Below are positions 60,901-64,000 of a stretch of 64,000 nt of DNA, one piece after another. The notes beneath the pieces are model-generated. The model had not been told where the DNA came from. It made no database searches and saw only the letters and a list, made by a program, of their open reading frames with translations. Position 1 is the stretch's first letter. The number at the start of each line of letters is the position of its first letter. Source of the DNA: Muricea muricata (taxonomy: Eukaryota > Cnidaria > Anthozoa > Malacalcyonacea > Plexauridae). The stretch lies in assembly GCA_963855995.1 (NCBI GenBank), contig OY979717.1, positions 34,978,997 through 35,042,996 of the forward strand, in the 5' to 3' direction. A program made the translations under genes and the position numbers.

Positions 60901-63882
60901 TATGACATGATGTAGTGCCGTACAGTCTTTAATTTGATGAAATTCAAAACAAGTCATTTAGAAGATTATCTGACAAAATATAAACTTTACCAGAGTGAAT
61001 AAATAAATAAAATTAAACAAAAGCAGCATCTCCTAGAAATATATTAACGTTTCGTTGCTATACTTGCAACATCTTTAGAGCAGTTAAGATATAATTGCAA
61101 TATGCTCAATACAAAGCGAAATATTCTAAGGGGTGATTATATGGTCCCGCTTACCCGGGATTAAGTGAAGCGTAAAATGATCTTGGGGTATTGAAAAATG
61201 TCCTTTTATGAAACGAAACGACCAAAGTTCGAAAACTTTCAGCATTGATCAATACAAAGATAGATTCAACAAAAATTAATGCGATACACACCATTTTGTT
61301 TACTTCATATTTCGGCAAAACGAAAATCTCTAGCGATCGAGGATTAAAATGCGTGTATCAAAGGGCCATTCGTTTTTCGGGCTCTAGAAAAACGAAAAAC
61401 AGTCGCCGAATTCCGTTTTTCGTTTTTCAATTTCGAAAAACAGCTTGGAAAACAAAATTAGCATGTGCCATTAAATGGCCAACTATTTTTCGAGCGCTTG
61501 GCAAACGGAAAACGGATTTCGAATTTGATTTTCTATTTTCATTGTTGGGTTTCTTGCGATGTCCATCGTCGTATGTTTGCTTCATGCACCCCCCGGTATA
61601 GAATAAATCTAATTTTAAACAAAATAAAGCAATATGGCTGCTTCGGAAGAGCACTACGACTTTGTTAAACATTTCTTGTCAAAGAATGAAAACACAACAT
61701 GTGATTTATCCGATATCTTCAGGAACGATATCCAGAACAGAGAGGCTTTAGTGTACGTAGCATTAAACGCTTTTGTGAGAAAAAAGGAATAAGACAAAGA
61801 GGGCTACTTTCGGATGAACAACTCGATAATGTTGTAAAAGTTGCTGCCTCAGAGGTTCAGTCCATATTATTGCGTTTTACTGTATTGTACTGTGTTGTGT
61901 TTTTTTTTACAATATAATTTTTCTACAATACAATTAATGGCTTCAAAACAGCCATATTGCTTTATTTTGCTTAAAACTAGATTAATTTCATACCGGGGGC
62001 GCATGAAGCAAACATACGACGATGGACATCGCAAGAAACCCAACAATGAAAATAGAAAATCAAACTCGAAATCCGTTTTCCGTTTGTTAAGCGCTCGAAA
62101 AATAGTTGGCCATTTAAAGGTACATGCTAATTTTGTTTTCCAAGCTGTTTTTCAAAATTGAAAAACGAAAAACGGAAATTGGCGACCGATTTTCGTTTTT
62201 CTAAAGGCCGGAAAACGAATGTCCCTTTGATACACGCATTGATTAAGCATTTTTTACAACGTAAACTATGGCTTATTTCAGTACCTCAAAATCATGTTAC
62301 GCTCCACGTAATCCCGGGTAACCGGGATCATATAATCAGCCCCTAAGGTTACAAAAAACGGTTAATGAAGAGCAAATGCATTACAACATTGTGTGTTGGT
62401 GAAACTGTTTGCCATTTTCATAAGCCCATTTCTGAACTCATGCATGTGTATTTCTCCAAACCTCTTTTCGGTAATATTCGTAATATCAGGATCGCCTCGT
62501 TTTCTTTTGTTCTCATAGGGAATTTAAATCCCGTATTTTCCTCATTACGCATGCAACAGGGAATATTTCGCTTTGTCTACTAAATTTCTTCGGGAATAAT
62601 CTTCCCTCATCAAAAATGCTCGGGATAATTAGTAGACAAAGAAATCCTTCGTCTTTTACTAAATTTCTCGCTTCCATATTTAATGCAAACGGAAAGCCTA
62701 AAACACTCAACAATATACAGAGTGTCCCAGAAAAAAGTGACACTATAGAAATTAACCTATTGTTATAGTCTGAATGCATGAGCACTATGCTACTCAGGCG
62801 TTAAAATATTTGGACGAAGCGAAAACGTTTTAAAATGCTTAAATGTAAAGACAATTTCATTAAAATTACAGATGTGTAATCTCGCGCGTTTAAGAGCGGT
62901 TTAAGAACAATGAGATAATTTCTATAGTGTCACTTTTTTCTGGGACACGTACTCTGTGCAGTAGAACCTTCCAGTTGCAGCCATATTCGAAACCTAAGTT
63001 TAAAATCAATGCAGTGATTTACATATGTCTCGCGACAAAAAAGCATGTCTCAAAGGTACTCTTATTTCAATCAATAGTCAAACTCATAAACAACTTCGTT
63101 GAAAAATACAAAACCAAACAGCTAAACTTATCTCTACAGCAAACTTTTTTGAGTTTTGCTCGCCGATCATAATATTACAAACTATAATAACATGGCTAGT
63201 CGGCAAATTAGCGATTGAATTTCCGTTCGCCTCGCGAAGATTTGTCATCTTATCTCTCCTGATGATTTCCCCTTTCTGTCCACTTGCTGAAGCTTCGTCT
63301 TTTGAACTTTTGTTAAGAGAAAGTTTACTTATTTCTAAACGTAAGCCTTCACGTAATGCCAGTCTTACTTTTGTGCCTTTAGACTTGTATAACTAATTCT
63401 ATACTATTAAACTTGCATAACTTTTGTATATCTTGTATTATATATTGTAATGTTATATGCCCTTAGTTTTGTTATTGTTAAATCGCTATGATTTGCTTAT
63501 TTTAAATCGTAAACCGTTTTTGTGTAACCTTACAAAATTTCGCGTGTATAAAGCTTTTGTTCGTACTGTAATTAATCTAGGTCCTGTATAGGGTTTTGTA
63601 TGCGTTTCGTTTACCAGAGATAATCTCAACTGTTTTAGGGTAAAATGACCATGGCGGTCAGTATTGGCATATGTGCCAAAACCCGAATCCGGGACGAAAG
63701 TCCTCAAAATGACTCCGCCCTGGAACAAAAGTGTCGACATAGCTCTTCAGTGCGCTACCATATATAGGAGTCAGACAACTGTACCTCCCCTAAAATGATT
63801 TTATTCTCCATAGACTTTCAACTATAGTCAATGCCAACCAGATTCTCGTACTGAAAGATGGAGAGGTTATTGAAAGAGGACG
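34000..63882 (+). CDS. ABCB6: ABCB6/HMT-1 family half transporter (21 exons visible, 3' end outside window)
   Basis: Exons: 34000-34402, 35194-35576, 38074-38159, 39407-39498, 41118-41222, 41745-41847, 43674-43763, 44399-44520, 45036-45145, 46250-46315, 47311-47436, 48923-48999, 49271-49334, 50033-50118, 50301-50358, 50960-51064, 51527-51600, 57307-57407, 58131-58243, 60545-60639, 63814-63882. All introns are GT-AG and all phases agree, giving 842 codons plus two bases; the C-terminal exon or exons lie beyond the window. ATG 34000 follows an in-frame TAA. Exons 1-2 encode the extra N-terminal membrane domain (five predicted segments) that marks ABCB6/HMT-1. Exons 4-12 form the six-helix ABC domain. 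The nucleotide-binding domain has Walker [11 protein letters not shown]-loop VVPQDT, signature ISGGEKQR, Walker B PLVLLDEATSALD and H-loop VVAHR. The family exports porphyrins, heme or thiol-metal complexes from mitochondria, vacuoles or the plasma membrane; substrate and location here are inferred. A homodimer is expected. Confidence 0.95.
34848..35120 (+). repeat. Hairpin-plus-tail repeat, copy B (ABCB6 intron 1)
   Basis: A palindrome (GATATACATCGCG / GTATATC region, 34848-34925) is followed by a spacer and the tail CATGAATTATTAATGAG. The tail region (GAAAATC...TATGATTTCCTTTGTGT) aligns with 1996-2104. It ends about 70 bp before exon 2. Confidence 0.5.
35631..35814. mobile_element. TTAA-bounded MITE, 184 bp (ABCB6 intron 2)
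   Basis: AAGCCTATCTACACGATAC at the left is inverted at the right (GTATCGTGTAGATATGCC). Arms of about 50 bp extend through CATACGATTCTTACTCTGG, and TTAA stands at 35627-35630 and 35815-35818. It begins 54 bp after the exon 2 donor. Confidence 0.65.
35815..38073. other. ABCB6 intron 2 remainder
   Basis: No gene is recognised. Apart from the repeat at 37010-37227 it is AT-rich unique sequence with short frames lacking any domain. Confidence 0.4.
37010..37227 (+). repeat. Hairpin-plus-tail repeat, copy C (ABCB6 intron 2)
   Basis: A strong hairpin pairs GCGTTTTATCATAT with ATATGATAAAACGC around AAAACGCGAGGC/GCCTCGCGTTTT (37027-37085). About 120 bp later comes the tail CAATTATTAATGAG. This is the cleanest hairpin of the family. 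Confidence 0.55.
38160..41117. other. ABCB6 introns 3 and 4, no other gene
   Basis: C-run tracts lie near 38438-38447 and 38698-38705, with simple unique sequence elsewhere. A hammerhead-like motif at 40861-40902 lies here (separate entry). Small frames at 39189 and 40518 show no domain. Confidence 0.4.
40861..40902 (-). ncRNA. Candidate hammerhead-like motif (Penelope-type repeat)
   Basis: Read on the minus strand, CTGAAGA is followed by a short stem (TGTAGC...GCAACG) and then GAAAC. This matches the hammerhead core CUGANGA-stem II-GAAA. The same motif recurs at 61035-61090 with one core change. Hammerhead motifs of this kind occur in Penelope-like retroelements. A closed stem III and the cleavage site are not evident by eye. 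Confidence 0.35.
42401..43360. mobile_element. TIR element of 960 bp (ABCB6 intron 6)
   Basis: The ends CAGGG(G/T)(G/T)TTG(C/G)C and their complement are inverted over about 130 bp, through GGCTTACTTGGTTTATAATGA and TGTACTTGCATAGGTA-type segments. The flank is TA on the left and TT on the right, so a Tc1/mariner-type insertion is plausible. The interior has no recognisable transposase. Confidence 0.65.
44521..47310. other. ABCB6 introns 8-10, no other gene
   Basis: Apart from exons 9 and 10 there is AT-rich sequence with poly-C or poly-G runs near 45312-45320, 45687-45698, 45939-45950 and 46868-46879, and a tandem duplication of CTATAGCAATCTTAATTTTATTCTT near 46090-46140. No further gene is seen. 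Confidence 0.4.
48335..48525. repeat. Inverted repeat, 191 bp (ABCB6 intron 11)
   Basis: Arms of about 53 bp share AATCAATATATCATTCAA and TAAAATTGAAACTG and start AGGACAT. A MITE is likely; the target duplication is not clear. Confidence 0.55.
51601..53678. other. Left part of ABCB6 intron 17
   Basis: Two clusters of ATCGATTAAT-type motifs lie at 51995-52045 and 52598-52660, partly inverted, as in the subterminal regions of some DNA transposons; clear ends were not found. A 109-codon frame at 52716-53045 has no recognisable domain and is probably chance. Confidence 0.35.
53679..54485 (-). CDS. Cysteine-rich single-pass membrane protein, antisense in ABCB6 intron 17
   Basis: An intronless frame of 268 residues from ATG 54485. 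An upstream ATG at 54554 adds 23 residues, but the later one begins a good signal peptide ([17 protein letters not shown]). The ectodomain has four repeats of the form C-x3-4-(D/N)xDC-x4-8-(Y/E)CC or YC (for example [45 protein letters not shown]), recalling Dickkopf-N or WAP-like disulfide modules. A transmembrane helix ([20 protein letters not shown]) and a basic stop-transfer CRR follow. The cytoplasmic tail has YDHL, YETL five residues later, and YELT at the end, an ITAM-like tyrosine cluster. The family is not known to me. The frame is clean, so a working gene or recent retrocopy is likely. Confidence 0.75.
   Translation of the reverse strand: MLKVSLLLLLSWNLVSIFRKTVVATAQDECTTNSDCDSHFGQFKQVCCKLKYNQNSARTCQEGFCLGRYCFTDGDCGGDRECCVCNRCTNDNCPRCNTNFDCSYGEYCCKQVYFSGNAHYSVNVCRRSCVGEVCLFDTDCSGPAEYCNKEKKCAKSASSTIFPRWAIALLVSGGVGFAVVLGVCLYCRRNFEKTCRNNKNTEENGDTNIVVQVAKTCITPQTPSTSSSQYDHLDRRAEYETLKSPSKNNITKTPSQTDSDGYELTEPR
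54866..57017 (+). pseudogene. LINE reverse transcriptase, 5'-truncated with one frameshift
   Basis: The first part is 54866-55894 and the second runs from about 55885 to 57017 in another frame. The RT domain shows [15 protein letters not shown], the palm motif [13 protein letters not shown], a thumb-proximal [14 protein letters not shown] segment and the catalytic [11 protein letters not shown]. After the frame change near 55885 come CYLGI and a C-terminal CCHC-like motif, [19 protein letters not shown]. No endonuclease is present, so the 5' half is missing. It lies in ABCB6 intron 17 in the same orientation. The 3' UTR ends about 57125-57135 with GAATAAAGTAAGT. Just upstream (54783-54825) is a short array of AAATCTGAAC repeats. 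Confidence 0.85.
57740..58079. mobile_element. MITE of 340 bp with 9-bp target duplication
   Basis: The ends CACTCTCCTCCGCAGAGCC and their complement flank the element. AGCCCAGCC is duplicated outside (57731-57739, 58080-58088). Inside, an approximately 100-bp AT-rich unit (GGAAGTTAATGAGATATTTTC) occurs twice directly and once inverted, and AAGATTTTAAGATCCCAAGGC repeats near 57920-57965. It ends only about 50 bp before ABCB6 exon 19. Confidence 0.75.
58407..58493. repeat. TTAA-bounded palindrome, 87 bp
   Basis: ATACCGAGAGAGGGAT pairs with ATCCCTCCCTCTCGGTAT, continuing into GTCATATA/TATATGAC and CCCCGAGGG motifs. TTAA stands on both sides. Because TTAA is self-complementary it cannot be told apart from a TIR base pair here. 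Confidence 0.55.
58970..60110 (-). pseudogene. Second LINE fragment, heavily decayed, antisense to ABCB6
   Basis: On the minus strand frames in shifting phases spell CR1/Jockey-type RT pieces: [11 protein letters not shown] near 59830, [18 protein letters not shown] near 59690, [13 protein letters not shown] near 59600, and at 59150-59050 the C-terminal signature [14 protein letters not shown]. Order and spacing are right for one RT domain. There are several stops and frame changes, and no intact frame. Confidence 0.7.
60175..60416. mobile_element. MITE of 242 bp (ABCB6 intron 19)
   Basis: The ends GGGGCCGGTTGTTCGAAGCC and their exact complement are followed by GTTTAGCGTAAACGG and its imperfect partner (CCGTTTAAGCTAAAC). 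The target duplication is not clear from the flanks. It ends about 130 bp before exon 20. Confidence 0.75.
61035..61090 (-). ncRNA. Second hammerhead-like motif, one core base changed
   Basis: The minus strand reads CTAAAGA, then a perfect short stem (TGTTGC, loop AAGTATA, GCAACG) and GAAAC. The core would be CUGANGA, so one base differs. The flanks resemble those of 40861-40902, which marks a shared repeat. The repeat is interrupted on the right by the insertion at 61128. Confidence 0.3.
61128..62341. mobile_element. Fold-back TIR element with TAA target duplication
   Basis: The ends GGGGTGATTATATGGTCCCG and GGGATCATATAATCAGCCCC are inverted, and TAA flanks both (61125-61127, 62342-62344), as in PIF/Harbinger insertions. 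The inverted arms are long: about 61290-61605 matches the complement of about 61994-62250. The centre holds a short transposase-like relic, [18 protein letters not shown], and in another frame [18 protein letters not shown] near 61735-61800, similar to the helix-turn-helix start of DDE integrase-like transposases. It lies in ABCB6 intron 20. Confidence 0.65.
62718..62956. mobile_element. Mariner-type MITE, 239 bp (ABCB6 intron 20)
   Basis: The ends (CAGAG)TGTCCCAGAAAAAAGTGAC are inverted over about 38 bp through ACTATAGAAATTA. The right end has a 3-bp insertion (TAC). The left flank is TA and the right TG, fitting a decayed TA duplication. No coding sequence is present. Confidence 0.7.
62957..63813. 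other. End of ABCB6 intron 20
   Basis: AT-rich sequence. A short segment at 63595-63720 (TTTACCAGAGATAATCTCA, ...GCCAAAACCCG) resembles motifs at 6010-6140, so it is probably an old dispersed repeat. No gene is seen. Confidence 0.35.
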
Positions 63883-64000
63883 GTAAGACATTATCTTCTT
63901 ACTTTTTTTCTCGATCTAAGAATGAAAAATGTCGGTAAACCCATTATACAGCCATGTTCTGTTGTGCTCCTTCGGTTTTGGTATTTTCAAATGTTTATTT

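Overview
This is AT-rich nuclear DNA from an invertebrate animal. It has spliceosomal GT-AG introns, one long host gene and a very dense, nested set of transposons. The mix (PIF/Harbinger, hAT-like, Kolobok-like, BEL/Pao, several LINE types, many fold-back MITEs, and a transposon-borne P2X7-type cysteine domain) suggests a cnidarian. That is inference; nothing here fixes the species.

Layout. (1) 0-16 kb is a transposon graveyard. A repeat called here family A occurs at 622-1711 without an insert and at 7164-15826 with one. The second copy carries a 6.8 kb BEL/Pao LTR retrotransposon (minus strand, LTRs 8756-8989 and 15288-15516). That element is itself hit by a solo LTR (10742-11303) inside its integrase and by a fold-back MITE (9033-9290). 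(2) 16,372-28,071 reads as one 11.7 kb transposon with 13-bp inverted ends (CCAGGTTGGAATC) and an 8-bp target duplication (ACTCTGTG). It holds a multi-exon, pseudogenised hAT-like transposase gene with zinc fingers (18,717-23,789), several MITEs, and an apparently intact 3.2 kb PIF/Harbinger transposon (24,784-28,032, TSD TTA, Myb-like protein plus DDE transposase) just inside its right end. (3) 28.1-30.5 kb is the 3' end of a LINE split by a 1.8 kb Kolobok-like element (TTAA target site, about 200-bp inverted repeats, THAP domain on one strand, P2X7-type cysteine motif on the other). (4) 30.5-34 kb has no gene I recognise, only repeats. (5) 34,000 to the window edge is an ABCB6/HMT-1 family half transporter on the plus strand. 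Twenty-one exons are visible, and every splice phase agrees over 842 codons; the last C-terminal exon or exons lie beyond the window.

ABCB6 introns carry more insertions: TTAA-bounded palindromes, a 960-bp TIR element, two hammerhead-like Penelope-type motifs, two LINE pseudogenes and a fold-back PIF-like element. Intron 17 also contains an intronless antisense gene (54,485-53,679) for a secreted-N-terminus, cysteine-rich, single-pass membrane protein with a tyrosine-motif tail.

The only genes likely to serve the host are ABCB6 and possibly the antisense membrane protein. Everything else recognised is mobile DNA. The nesting gives a relative order of insertion: Harbinger after the hAT-like element, the Kolobok-like element after the LINE, and BEL, solo LTR and MITE after family A.
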